From contig NZ_MSDO01000019.1 in assembly GCF_001937195.1 (NCBI RefSeq), forward strand, positions 1 to 64,000: a stretch of 64,000 nt of DNA, in the 5' to 3' direction. Both the position numbers and the translations under genes were made by a program. The stretch is from Salinicola socius. Lineage in GTDB: Bacteria > Pseudomonadota > Gammaproteobacteria > Pseudomonadales > Halomonadaceae. Position 1 is the stretch's first letter. Every line of letters begins with the position of its first letter. Shown here piece after piece: positions 53,045 to 61,646 of the stretch. The notes below the pieces were generated by a model. The model ran no database searches. It was not told the origin of the DNA and saw only the letters and a list, made by a program, of their open reading frames with translations.

Positions 53045-53368
53045 GTCCACACGACCCTGCCTTGCTGATTGGGCGGGCATTCTAACAGAGCCTATTTCCA
53101 GCACGGCCTTTTCATTCGCCAGGGGTTGAGGTACTAACGGGGTTCGATAGCTCACAGGACATCGGTAGCGTCCCTCCTACTTCTGGCAACGCAGCGAAGA
53201 CATCAGCCCATTATGACAATGATACCGGCGACCCTCTTGACCTCACTTCCCTCGATGTCGCCCTTTTCGAAGCCACCCCTGTCGAGGCCACCCCTGTCGA
53301 GGCCACCCCTGTCGAATCCGCCCCCGTCGACATCAGCCCTCTCGCGGAAGCGCTTTCTGCCATCGCCC
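53045..53368. other. Region between the flavoprotein and the RND adaptor, with 15-bp repeats
   Basis: The divergent gap holds four 15-base units beginning TCGA at 53267-53326 (see repeat entry). An open frame from 53213 continues through them into the adaptor gene, so part of this may be translated. No other gene is supported. Confidence 0.55.
53267..53326. repeat. 15-bp tandem repeat upstream of or within the RND adaptor frame, four copies
   Basis: Units TCGAAGCCACCCCTG, TCGAGGCCACCCCTG (twice) and TCGAATCCGCCCCCG follow head to tail. If the frame from 53213 is translated they encode Pro-Leu-Ser-Arg/Lys-Pro repeats (SKPPLSRPPLSRPPLS). They share the TCGA-initial 15-base design of the dnaX repeat. 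Confidence 0.9.
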
Positions 53369-54472
53369 ATGCTGCTGAGACTGGCAGCCGCAGCCGCCCT
53401 GTTGCTCGGCTCGTTGACATCGGAGGCGCAGACCGACGCCCCGATCGCGGTGATCGGTGCCACCGCTAGCGCTTCCACCTGGCAGGATCCGGTCGAGGCG
53501 CTGGGCACCCTGAAGGCAGACGAAAGCGTCACGCTCTCCTCGACGCTGACCGGTACCGTCAGCGCCATCAACTTCGAGGATGGCGATAGCGTCGCGGCCG
53601 GCCAATGGTTGGTTCAGCTCGACGACGACCAGGCCCAGGCCGAACTCCGCGCTGCCCAGGCGCTGCTCGGTCAGCGTCAGAGCGCCGTCGATCGCGCCCA
53701 GCAGCTCCAGGACCGCAATCTGGGCGTGCGGGCCACGCTCGAGGACAACGCCGCGCTGGTCAAGCAGAGCGAAGCGGAGATCGATGCCATTCGGGCGCGA
53801 CTGGCCGATCATCGCTTGCAGGCGCCGTTCGCCGGCACGGTCGGTCTGCGCGAAATCAGCATCGGCGCTCTGGTCACGCCCGGCACGGAACTGGTCACGC
53901 TGGACAAGCTCGACACCATGAAACTCGACTTCACCGTACCGGCCACGCTGCTGTCGGTACTGCATCCCGGCCTCACCCTCAGTGCCACGACGCCAAGCTA
54001 TCCGCAACGGATCTTTCGTGCCCAGGTCGCCACGCTCGGGACGCGGATCGATCCCGTTTCCCGCAGCCTGGTGGTGCGCGCCAACCTGGCCAACCCCCAG
54101 GGTCGACTGCTCCCGGGCATGTTGATGGAAGTCCAGTTGAACCAGCCTCCCCGTCAGGCGTTGACGATTCCGGAGAGTGCGCTGGTCCCGGATGGGGAGC
54201 GCCAGACGGTATGGCTGATCGAACCGGGCCAGCCGCCCCACGTGACACGCCGAGAAGTCACCACCGGCGAGCGTCGGGAAGGCGAAGTGGAGGTCACCGC
54301 GGGTCTCGACGACGGCCAGCGTATCGTCACTCACGGCACTCTCAAGGTGCGTGAAGGCGATGCGGTCGAACTGATCGCCGAAAACGTCGGCGAAGGCGAC
54401 ATCAAGGATGTCCTCGAACGTCAACGCCGCGCCACCGAATCACAGGCGACTGAATCGCGAGACAGGGACTGA
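53369..54472 (+). CDS. RND efflux periplasmic adaptor (membrane fusion) protein
   Basis: The 367-residue adaptor joins an RND pump to an outer-membrane channel. From MLLRLAAAAALLLGSLTSEA (signal) follow the lipoyl/hairpin part (EALGTLKADESVTLSSTLTG, GQWLVQLDDDQAQAELRAAQ, APFAGTVGLREISIGALVTPG) and beta-barrel domains with VRANLANPQGRLLPGMLMEV. I chose 53369 since it opens directly on a signal peptide, but neither it nor the ATG at 53213, which would add 52 repeat-bearing residues, has a good ribosome site. The stop overlaps the pump start by one base. No outer-membrane factor is adjacent. Confidence 0.87.
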   Translation: MLLRLAAAAALLLGSLTSEAQTDAPIAVIGATASASTWQDPVEALGTLKADESVTLSSTLTGTVSAINFEDGDSVAAGQWLVQLDDDQAQAELRAAQALLGQRQSAVDRAQQLQDRNLGVRATLEDNAALVKQSEAEIDAIRARLADHRLQAPFAGTVGLREISIGALVTPGTELVTLDKLDTMKLDFTVPATLLSVLHPGLTLSATTPSYPQRIFRAQVATLGTRIDPVSRSLVVRANLANPQGRLLPGMLMEVQLNQPPRQALTIPESALVPDGERQTVWLIEPGQPPHVTRREVTTGERREGEVEVTAGLDDGQRIVTHGTLKVREGDAVELIAENVGEGDIKDVLERQRRATESQATESRDRD

Positions 54473-57400
54473 TGCGAATTTCCGACCTCTCGATTCGCCG
54501 TCCGGTCTTCGCGACGGTCGTCTCGCTGCTGCTGATCGCTTTTGGCCTGCTGGCCATGGAGCGCCTGCCGCTGCAGGAATATCCGGCCATCGATCCGCCC
54601 ATCGTCAGCATCGAGACCAACTACCCCGGCGCTTCCGCCAATGTCGTCGAGACACGCATCACCCAACTGCTCGAGGATCGCATTGCCGGTATCGAGGGCA
54701 TCGTCTCGATCGAGTCCAGCAGCGCCGACGGCGAGTCGGAGATCGACGTCGAGTTCTCGCTGGATCGCGATATCGACGGGGCCGCCAACGACATTCGCGA
54801 CCGTATTTCGTCAGTTGCCGATAACCTGCCCGACGAGGCCGAGCCCCCGGAGATCGAAAAAAGCGACAGCAGCGACGATGTCATCATCTGGCTATCGCTC
54901 TCCGGGGAGGGTTATACCATTCCGGAGCTGACCGACTACGCCAACCGCTATCTCGTCGACCGGTTCTCGACCCGGGACGGCGTGGCACGAGTACGCCTCA
55001 GCGGTGGCAAGGAATATGCGATGCGGGTGTGGCTCGATCGAAACGCTCTGGCGGCGCGTCGATTGACCGTCGACGACGTCGCCAGCGCGCTCGAGGACGA
55101 GAACGTCGAGCTACCTGCCGGCTTCCTCGAATCCCGAGATCGCCAGTTCACCCTCAGAATTCCACGCAGTTTTACCACCGCTGCGGACTTTCAGAACCTG
55201 GTCATCGCTCGAGGTGGCGATGGTCATCTGGTCCGATTGTCGGACGTCGCTCGCGTCGAAGTCGGCTCGGTTGAAGAGCGCTCGCTGTATCGGGGCAACG
55301 AGGTTCCGATGGTCGGTCTGGGCATGATCAAGCAGTCGACCGCCAGCGTGCTGGAAGTCGCCAACGGCGCCAAGGCCGAAATGGCGCGGCTCCAACCGAC
55401 GCTACCCGACGGTATGCAGCTCTCGCTCAACTTCGATTCGTCGGTATTCGTCTCCGGCGCGCTACAGGAAGTCGTATCGACCCTGTTCATCGCCATGGCG
55501 CTGGTGGTGGTGGTGATCTTCCTGTTTCTGGGCAATGTGCGTACCACGCTGGTGCCCGCAGTGACGGTACCCATCTCGTTGATCGGCACTTTCATCTTCC
55601 TGACGATGTTCGGTTTCACCCTGAACCTGCTGACGCTGCTGGCGCTGGTCCTGGCGATCGGGCTGGTCGTCGACGATGCGATCGTGGTTATCGAGAACGT
55701 CCATCGCCGCATGGTGGTTTACGGCGAGACGCCACTGGTCGCCGCTTATCGGGGTACCCGGCAGATCGGCTTCGCGGTCATCGCTACCACCCTGGTACTG
55801 ATCACCGTGTTCATTCCGCTGAGTCTGCTCCAGGGCGATATCGGCCGTCTGTTCTCGGAATTCGCGCTGACCCTCGCCGCCGCCGTCGGACTTTCCTGCC
55901 TGGTTGCGCTGTCGCTGGCGCCGATGCTGTGTTCGAAGCTGCTCAGCCCGCGGATGCATGAAAGCCGCGTCAGCCTTGGCGTGCACTGGCTGCTGGACCG
56001 CTCGCAGACGATCTACCGCCGCTGCCTGCTATGGTCTCTGCGCTGGCGCTGGATCGTGGTCGGCCTGTTCACCCTGGTGCTGGCACTCACCGCCTGGCTG
56101 TTCCAGCAGTTGCCCAACGAGTACACCCCACAGGAAGATCGCGGCGCCTTTTTCGTGCTGATCGAAGGGCCGCCCGGCGCGACGTTCCACTACATGCAGG
56201 ATTACTACGACGAGATAGAAGCGCGCTTGATGACGCTGGTCGATGCCGGTGACATCAATCAGGTATCGATTCGCGGGCCACGCGGATTCGGTAACGTCGA
56301 GAACTTCAATGACGGCATGGCCATCGTCTCGCTCAAGGACTGGGGCGATCGCCGATCGGCCTGGGACATCATCGCCGATGTCAGGTACCAGCTCTCCGAC
56401 CTGCCCGGCGTGACTGCCACCCCGGTCATGCGTCAAGGGTTCGGCGGCAGGGTCGAAAAGCCGATCCAGTTCGTCATCGGCGGCAGCACTTACGACCAGT
56501 TGGCGGACTGGCGCGACCGGCTGCTGACCCGCATTCGCCGTGATGGCAACAGCGGCCTCGAAGCGGTGGACAGCGACTACAAGGAGACTCAGCCGCAGCT
56601 ACGCATCCGGATCGACTATAACCGCGCGGCCGCCCTGGGCGTTACCGTCAGCACCATCGGCAGTACGCTGGAAACGTTGTTCGGGGGCCGCAACGTCACG
56701 ACCTATGTCGACGGCGGCGAGGAGTACGACGTCATCCTCGAGGGCGAGCGGAATAGCCAGCGCGCCCCCAGCACGCTGGACAACGTCCAGGTCCGCTCGG
56801 CGGCCAGCGGCGAGCTGATCCCGCTCGCGAGCCTGGTGACGGTGTCGGAGTTCGCCGGCGCCAGTGAACTCAATCGCTTCAATCGGATGCGCGCGATCAC
56901 GCTGGAAGCCAACCTGCAGAGCGGCGTCGCCATCGGCGACGCCCTGGACTACCTGCAACGCATCGCCGACGAAGAGCTGCCCACCGAGGCGGTCATCGAC
57001 TACAAGGGGCCTTCTCGCGATTACCGGGAAGCCAGCGGCGCGACCACCTTTCTTCTGCTGCTGGGCGTCGTCGTCGTATTTCTGGTGCTGGCTGCACAGT
57101 TCGAGAGCTTCATTCACCCGCTGGTCATCATGTTCACGGTTCCATTGGCGATCAGCGGCGCCCTGCTGGGTCTCTGGGCCAGCGGACAATCCCTCAACAT
57201 CTACAGCCAGGTGGGTCTGGTCATGCTGGTCGGCCTGGCCGCCAAGAACGGCATCCTGATCGTCGAATTTGCCAACCAGCTGCGGGACGAAGGAGAGGCC
57301 TTCTTCGATGCGCTGGTCGAGGCCGCCGTGACGCGACTGAGGCCGATCCTGATGACGACGGTCACCACCATGGCCGGCGCCATACCGCTGATTCTGGCTT

Positions 57401-57606
57401 TCGGTCCCGGCGCCGAATCGCGCATTGTCATCGGCACCGTGATTTTCTGCGGCGTTGCCGCCTCGACGCTGCTGACCCTGTTCATCGTGCCGGTAGCCTA
57501 CGATATGCTGGCACGACGAACCGGTTCGCCCGGCGACATCAGCCGACGTCTGGAGCGCGACATGCAGGATCACGCTTCGACACCACCCCGCGCTAGCGGG
57601 GAGTAA
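54472..57606 (+). CDS. RND family multidrug efflux inner-membrane transporter
   Basis: The 1044-residue transporter has the twelve-helix RND layout with two large periplasmic loops. The proton-relay motif in helix 4 reads GLVVDDAIVVIENVHR (paired Asp), and the N-terminus MRISDLSIRRPVFATVVSLL is the HAE1 form. It most resembles the MexK/MdtB-like group of HAE1 pumps that often lack a dedicated outer-membrane factor gene. It is coupled to the adaptor by TGATG. The substrate range cannot be read from sequence. No TetR or two-component regulator is next to the pair. Confidence 0.93.
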   Translation: MRISDLSIRRPVFATVVSLLLIAFGLLAMERLPLQEYPAIDPPIVSIETNYPGASANVVETRITQLLEDRIAGIEGIVSIESSSADGESEIDVEFSLDRDIDGAANDIRDRISSVADNLPDEAEPPEIEKSDSSDDVIIWLSLSGEGYTIPELTDYANRYLVDRFSTRDGVARVRLSGGKEYAMRVWLDRNALAARRLTVDDVASALEDENVELPAGFLESRDRQFTLRIPRSFTTAADFQNLVIARGGDGHLVRLSDVARVEVGSVEERSLYRGNEVPMVGLGMIKQSTASVLEVANGAKAEMARLQPTLPDGMQLSLNFDSSVFVSGALQEVVSTLFIAMALVVVVIFLFLGNVRTTLVPAVTVPISLIGTFIFLTMFGFTLNLLTLLALVLAIGLVVDDAIVVIENVHRRMVVYGETPLVAAYRGTRQIGFAVIATTLVLITVFIPLSLLQGDIGRLFSEFALTLAAAVGLSCLVALSLAPMLCSKLLSPRMHESRVSLGVHWLLDRSQTIYRRCLLWSLRWRWIVVGLFTLVLALTAWLFQQLPNEYTPQEDRGAFFVLIEGPPGATFHYMQDYYDEIEARLMTLVDAGDINQVSIRGPRGFGNVENFNDGMAIVSLKDWGDRRSAWDIIADVRYQLSDLPGVTATPVMRQGFGGRVEKPIQFVIGGSTYDQLADWRDRLLTRIRRDGNSGLEAVDSDYKETQPQLRIRIDYNRAAALGVTVSTIGSTLETLFGGRNVTTYVDGGEEYDVILEGERNSQRAPSTLDNVQVRSAASGELIPLASLVTVSEFAGASELNRFNRMRAITLEANLQSGVAIGDALDYLQRIADEELPTEAVIDYKGPSRDYREASGATTFLLLLGVVVVFLVLAAQFESFIHPLVIMFTVPLAISGALLGLWASGQSLNIYSQVGLVMLVGLAAKNGILIVEFANQLRDEGEAFFDALVEAAVTRLRPILMTTVTTMAGAIPLILAFGPGAESRIVIGTVIFCGVAASTLLTLFIVPVAYDMLARRTGSPGDISRRLERDMQDHASTPPRASGE

Positions 57607-57802
57607 AATTGCGACTACACTATGTTGACGACACCGCGACGACGACACCATGATCCTGGCGCTACGACAGCGATGCTTTAGCGATGACATCATGATGACG
57701 ACGCGATGACAGTGACACGCCACAACGATCTGTTATCGATTCTGTCATCGCCTGCCCCGTCATGGTGTGGTCGATCACAGGTCGGGTCCGTCAGCGCGGG
57801 GG

Positions 57803-57850
57803 ACTTTGCCAGATGCCCCGTAAGGTACCTTGCCAGATAACCCGTAGGGT
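57803..57850. repeat. 24-bp imperfect direct repeat, two copies
   Basis: ACTTTGCCAGATGCCCCGTA followed by AGGT (57803-57826) is repeated with about 5 changes at 57827-57850. It lies in the 273-base gap (57607-57879) upstream of the DUF883-like gene and ends about 20 bases before its ribosome site. The gap also holds several ATGA/CGATG-rich stretches and no gene. Confidence 0.7.
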
Positions 57851-57879
57851 GGTCGTTCCCTCGAACCGGAGAGCTGAAA

Positions 57880-58230
57880 ATGAGTCTGTTCCACCGTGAC
57901 GACAAGGAAGCCGGGGCCAGCCGTATCGATGAAGACATGGCAGCCGCGGCCGAGCGCGCGCCTCATTTGGGGGATGATCCGATACGTGAGGAGCCCGCAC
58001 TGATGCCAGAGGGAGAGCCGCTGGAAGAGAGTATCGACGAGCCCTCACCCTACGCTGCCGCCTATCTGCCCCACGACAGCTGGGCCGACCGTTCGCGTCG
58101 ACGGCTGGACGATCAGATCAGCGATACCCGGGAAAGCTGCGACGACTTCGTGCAGCGCAATCCCTGGCAGAGTGTCGGCATCGCTGCACTGGGCGGGGCG
58201 TTGATGACCCTGCTGCTGAGCCGCCGTTGA
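57880..58230 (+). CDS. DUF883-like small membrane protein, divergent paralogue
   Basis: The 116-residue protein has an acidic, Pro-rich N-terminal half (about 1-75) and a DUF883-type end: a charged helix, then VQRNPWQSVGIAALGG and a terminal LLLSRR. Only the last 45 residues resemble the protein at 50788, so the N-terminal domain has been exchanged or has diverged. GGAGA lies 9 bases before the ATG. It precedes another DUF883-like gene at 58300 by 69 bases. Function unknown; membrane tethering of ribosomes or a stress role is inferred from ElaB/YqjD. Confidence 0.75.
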   Translation: MSLFHRDDKEAGASRIDEDMAAAAERAPHLGDDPIREEPALMPEGEPLEESIDEPSPYAAAYLPHDSWADRSRRRLDDQISDTRESCDDFVQRNPWQSVGIAALGGALMTLLLSRR

Positions 58231-58299
58231 CACCCTGTTTTCCACCACTGATCGGTTGCCAAGCGCCGATCGCCATTGATGAATGATTAAGGACGATCC

Positions 58300-58536
58300 A
58301 TGAGCCGTAATTATCGCGAAGACACGCGCCATTATTATCAAGACGCCAAACGCCGCGGTCGGAAAAGCCTCGACCGCGCTCGCCATCGGGCGGACGACGT
58401 CAGCCACGAACTCGCGGAGCATGCGGAAGAAGCATGGCGTGAGACCGACGACTACATCCACCGCAACGCCTGGAGCAGCATGGGTGTCGTGGCACTCGCC
58501 AGCTTCGCCATCGGCTTCTTCGTCGGTCGCCGCTAG
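58300..58536 (+). CDS. DUF883-like small membrane protein
   Basis: The 78-residue protein is a compact DUF883 form: a basic, Tyr/Arg-rich start (YREDTRHYYQDAKRRGRKS), an amphipathic helix (ELAEHAEEAWRETDDYIH), and the C-terminal helix RNAWSSMGVVALASFAIGFF ending VGRR. AAGGA precedes the ATG. A 14-base-stem hairpin follows the stop. Third member of this type in the window. Confidence 0.82.
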   Translation: MSRNYREDTRHYYQDAKRRGRKSLDRARHRADDVSHELAEHAEEAWRETDDYIHRNAWSSMGVVALASFAIGFFVGRR

Positions 58537-58606
58537 AGAGCGTTGCCGACGGCCTGACAGGCCGGCAGCGAAGGTCCGCGCCTGTCGGGTAAGGCGCCAC
58601 CCTGAT

Positions 58607-58649
58607 GATACGGCCCCGTGACGCAATATCTGCGCCACGGGGCCGTATC
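58607..58649. terminator. Bidirectional hairpin between DUF883-like gene and tautomerase
   Basis: GATACGGCCCCGTG (58607-58620) and its exact complement (58636-58649) enclose a 15-base loop, between convergent genes. No T tract, but the stem is long and G-C rich. Confidence 0.75.
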
Positions 58650-58693
58650 GTGTCGATGCAAGATCGACATCCGACCGACAGCCAACTCCCCTT

Positions 58694-58879
58694 TCAGCCC
58701 TCGTCGATCCCCAGTCGCCCGCCCCTTGCCCAGTCTTCCTTGTCGGTTTCGTGGAAGAATATCTGTACCGACTCCGCTGATATTCCATACGCCTGCACGA
58801 AAGCGTCGGTGACCCGCTCGGCCAGTTCGCGCTTCTGTTCGACGTCACGGGGAAACTGCTGAATGGTCACGATAGGCAT
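58694..58879 (-). CDS. 4-oxalocrotonate tautomerase-family small enzyme
   Basis: The 61-residue product begins MPIVTIQQFPRD, so removal of Met exposes the catalytic Pro1 of the 4-OT superfamily. VQIFFHETDKEDWARGGRLG near the end is the typical second half. Such proteins isomerise enol-keto acids; the substrate is unknown and no meta-cleavage genes are nearby. GAGGAGG stands before the ATG at 58879; the longer frame overlaps ygfX and was rejected. It follows ygfX by 10 bases on the same strand. Confidence 0.9.
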   Translation of the reverse strand: MPIVTIQQFPRDVEQKRELAERVTDAFVQAYGISAESVQIFFHETDKEDWARGGRLGIDEG

Positions 58880-58889
58880 GCTGGCCTCC

Positions 58890-59306
58890 TCAAGGTGATA
58901 AGCCGGTGTGATCACCCTGCTCGGACAAGGTTTCACGCAGCTGGCGCAGCGATTGTGCATCGCTGCTGTCGGGCCATAGCCATGATCGATGGCCCGACAG
59001 CTCGATTGCCAAAAGCAGCGGGCCAAGTCGAATCAGACGGCACGTCTGCTTTTGCCAGGCCTGGGCATCTTCGGAACTTTCCCAGACCGGCTGTTCGTTT
59101 TCGTGCATGCAGCGCAAGTCACGCTGCTTTGGCGAGGCGAGATATTGTCTGGCTGCCATCGCGACGGCGATGAAGGCCGCGATGGCGGCGTACCGATAAT
59201 CGATCCACCAGCCTGCATACAAAGCCAAACCAAGCCCCACCAGGAGCTGGAAGGCCAGCGACAGCCTAGAGCGCCTGATGGCGACTGCGATCAGTGGTTT
59301 CGGCAT
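58890..59306 (-). CDS. YgfX-family membrane protein
   Basis: The 138-residue protein has two N-terminal membrane helices (about 17-32 and 38-52, LSLAFQLLVGLGLALYAGWW and YRYAAIAAFIAVAMAA) and a soluble domain with WLWPDSSDAQSLRQLRETL near the end, the YgfX/CptA layout. It overlaps sdhE by 41 bases, so its true start may be a little downstream. The E. coli homologue was proposed as a toxin with SdhE as antitoxin, but SdhE is a flavinylation factor, so the toxin label is uncertain. Confidence 0.78.
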   Translation of the reverse strand: MPKPLIAVAIRRSRLSLAFQLLVGLGLALYAGWWIDYRYAAIAAFIAVAMAARQYLASPKQRDLRCMHENEQPVWESSEDAQAWQKQTCRLIRLGPLLLAIELSGHRSWLWPDSSDAQSLRQLRETLSEQGDHTGLSP

Positions 59307-59550
59307 GTTCGACGATCATCTGGACAAGACGGCGCATTTCCGGGTCCTGCGGCCATTCCCGGCGCATCAGCCAGGTGAATAGATCCTGATCCTCATTGGC
59401 CAGCAGCTCTCGATAGCGCTCCTTGTCGTCCGGCGAAAGTTCGTCGTAACAGGCCTCGAGAAAAGGCATCAGCAGCAGGTCCAGCTCCCACATACCGCGG
59501 CGGGAATGCCAGTACAGTCGTCTACGCGTGACATCTTCGTTGTCTGACAT
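59266..59550 (-). CDS. sdhE: Succinate dehydrogenase flavinylation factor SdhE
   Basis: SdhE (YgfY/CptB) inserts covalent FAD into SdhA. The 94-residue protein has the diagnostic RGMWELD motif (RGxxE) in a small helical fold: RRLYWHSRRGMWELDLLLMPF, then YRELLANEDQDLFTWLMR. It is a little longer than the E. coli protein (88). It precedes ygfX on the minus strand, the usual pair. The 208 bases on its upstream side (59551-59758) to ihfB hold no other gene. Confidence 0.95.
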   Translation of the reverse strand: MSDNEDVTRRRLYWHSRRGMWELDLLLMPFLEACYDELSPDDKERYRELLANEDQDLFTWLMRREWPQDPEMRRLVQMIVEHAETTDRSRHQAL

Positions 59551-59758
59551 GGACTATCCTCGATCCGGTGAACTGAATGACTGCATTGATCCGCATTATA
59601 CCCAAGGTACCCACCGGCCACTATTCAGGCGCGCCGGGTGACCGGCTAATGCGTTGTTTTCTCGAAAGTTGCGAAGTATGCTGAGACGACAATAACAGAC
59701 GTCGGACGCCCATTGCGCGGTCTCTCGCCGCCTGGCCGAGGCTTCACGGAGAATGTCG

Positions 59759-60055
59759 ATGACCAAGTCTGAACTGATCGAGCAGATTGCTGCCCGCCGA
59801 GCCGAGCTATCGGCGAAAGAAGTCGAGTCCGCAGTACGTGTCATCCTCGACGACATCACCAACGCGCTGGCTGACGGCGGGCGCGTGGAAATTCGCGGAT
59901 TCGGCAGTTTTTCCCTGCATTTTCGCGAACCTCGCACCGGGCGCAACCCGAAGACCGGCGACCCGGTCGATCTCGACGGAAAATATGTCCCGCACTTCAA
60001 GCCGGGCAAGGAACTACGCGAACAGGTCAATGCCAGCCGCGCGCTAGGCTATTGA
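59759..60055 (+). CDS. ihfB: Integration host factor beta subunit
   Basis: IhfB pairs with IhfA to bend DNA sharply at many promoters and recombination sites. The 98-residue HU-family protein has [14 protein letters not shown] at the start, the arm segment [16 protein letters not shown] with the intercalating Pro, and [14 protein letters not shown] near the end. The start at 59759 is chosen since GGAGA lies at proper distance; an ATG two codons earlier is too close. In many relatives rpsA precedes ihfB, but not here. Confidence 0.97.
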   Translation: MTKSELIEQIAARRAELSAKEVESAVRVILDDITNALADGGRVEIRGFGSFSLHFREPRTGRNPKTGDPVDLDGKYVPHFKPGKELREQVNASRALGY

Positions 60056-60152
60056 TCTCACCAGTCACTGCAGCCGGCGCCCGAGTCGACGGCTGCCACC
60101 GCGGAACGAATCGACGGCGAGAGCCGTTGGCGGTGTGTCACCAGGAAAACTT

Positions 60153-60458
60153 ATGCGCTGGCTCAAAGGCGTCATCCTCGCCATCATCTTGATCGTCGTG
60201 TTGCTGCTGGGCATTCTGTTCGCGGTCAACAATCAGCAGCCGCTACCCCTGGACCTGATATGGGTGCAGCTGCCCCAGGCATCACTGTCGCTGTGGCTCC
60301 TGGTGGCACTTGCCTGCGGCGTGATTCTGGGCATGCTGGCCATGACTGGCATGTACCTGCGCCTGCGAACGCTGCTGACCCGCGCACAACGGCACAATCA
60401 GCAACAACGCAAGGAACTCGATCGTCTACGGACGCAGGAGTTCAAGGAAAGCGCCTGA
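60153..60458 (+). CDS. lapA: Lipopolysaccharide assembly protein LapA
   Basis: The 101-residue inner-membrane protein has two helices (about 3-25 and 45-67, VILAIILIVVLLLGILFAVN and LSLWLLVALACGVILGMLAM) and a basic cytoplasmic coiled tail, the LapA/YciS form. With LapB it tunes LpxC turnover and LPS synthesis. AGGAA precedes the ATG at 60153; the GTG 18 bases upstream has no site. The lapB gene begins directly after its stop. Confidence 0.92.
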   Translation: MRWLKGVILAIILIVVLLLGILFAVNNQQPLPLDLIWVQLPQASLSLWLLVALACGVILGMLAMTGMYLRLRTLLTRAQRHNQQQRKELDRLRTQEFKESA

Positions 60459-61646
60459 ATGAGCGATGTTCTGCTGCTGGCGTTGCTGGTGGCAGCCATT
60501 GCCATCGGCTGGATGCTGGGGCGCTGGGAGTCGGGACGATTCCGGGATCGTCCGCAACCGCCTCGCGGCTCCTTGCCGAGAGACTATTTCGTCGGTCTCA
60601 ACTACCTGCTCAACGAACAGCCTGATCGCGCCATAGAGACTTTCACGCAAGCCCTCGAAGTCAATAGCGACACGATCGAAACCCATATCGCGCTGGGCAA
60701 CCTCTATCGTTCCCGCGGCGAGGCGGATCGTGCGGTACGCATCCATCAGAATCTGCTTGCCCGACCCACCTTGACCCCCGCCCAAAGCGGGCAGGTGCAG
60801 CTGGAACTCTCCCGCGACTTTCTCAACCTGGGTCTTCTGGATAGGGCGGAACGGCTGTTACTGTCACTTCAGAAAAGCCATGCCGACGACTCGCAGAAGC
60901 TTGCCGCGAAGCGCTTGCTGGTGGATCTTTTCGAGCGGGAAAAGGAGTGGGCGCAGGCCCTGGAAACCGCCCTGCCCCAACTGGTGCGCCAGGATGCCGA
61001 CATCCGACGTGCCGCCGCACACTGGCATTGCGAACTGGCGAGCCAGCATCGCAGCAACAGTAGCCCATCATTGGCTCGCAAGGCGCTGAAACAGGCGCTC
61101 AATATCGACGCTCGCTGCGTGCGCGCCAACTGGATGCTGGGCCAGCTCGAATGGGATATCGGCCAGTATCGAGATGCGGCTCGGCTCTGGCAACGTGTGC
61201 CCGAGCAGGATTGCAGCTTCACCACCATCGTTCTGCAACCGCTACGAGACGCTTACCGCCTGCTCGACGATGACACCGGCTGGTGGCAGTTTCTGGAGAA
61301 GCAGCTGCAGCACAATCCGCAAACCACCGTGGTGATGATGGCGGCGGACACGTTGAGACAGCGACAGGGTACCGACATCGCCTGCGCCTTCGTCAGCGAA
61401 CAGCTGCGCGAACATCCCAGCCTGCGTGGGGTCGACTATCTGATGGATCTCTACCTCGACGATAGCGACCCCGCAGAGCGCGACCGCCTGGAGCTGCTCA
61501 AACAGCATACCCATCAGTTGCTGAGCATCCGTCCCCGCCATCGCTGCCAGCGCTGCGGCTTTGGAGCCGAGCAACTCCATTGGCAGTGTCCGCGCTGCCG
61601 CAGCTGGGGCACCACAAAGCCGGTCACCGGGCTCGAAGGCGAATAG
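60459..61646 (+). CDS. lapB: Lipopolysaccharide assembly protein LapB
   Basis: LapB (YciM) recruits LpxC to the FtsH protease and so limits LPS synthesis. The 395-residue protein has an N-terminal membrane helix (about 3-19), nine-odd tetratricopeptide repeats (from YFVGLNYLLNEQPDRAIETF), and a C-terminal rubredoxin-like zinc module (CQRCGFGAEQLHWQCPRCRS). The length fits the 389-residue E. coli protein. It starts on the base after the lapA stop. Its stop codon lies directly against the stop of pyrF on the other strand with no bases between. Confidence 0.95.
   Translation: MSDVLLLALLVAAIAIGWMLGRWESGRFRDRPQPPRGSLPRDYFVGLNYLLNEQPDRAIETFTQALEVNSDTIETHIALGNLYRSRGEADRAVRIHQNLLARPTLTPAQSGQVQLELSRDFLNLGLLDRAERLLLSLQKSHADDSQKLAAKRLLVDLFEREKEWAQALETALPQLVRQDADIRRAAAHWHCELASQHRSNSSPSLARKALKQALNIDARCVRANWMLGQLEWDIGQYRDAARLWQRVPEQDCSFTTIVLQPLRDAYRLLDDDTGWWQFLEKQLQHNPQTTVVMMAADTLRQRQGTDIACAFVSEQLREHPSLRGVDYLMDLYLDDSDPAERDRLELLKQHTHQLLSIRPRHRCQRCGFGAEQLHWQCPRCRSWGTTKPVTGLEGE

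Noticed and set aside
58890-59550. ygfX-sdhE as a toxin-antitoxin system
   Set aside because: SdhE is an established flavinylation factor and the pair is core in gammaproteobacteria; the toxin proposal is not supported by anything in this sequence.
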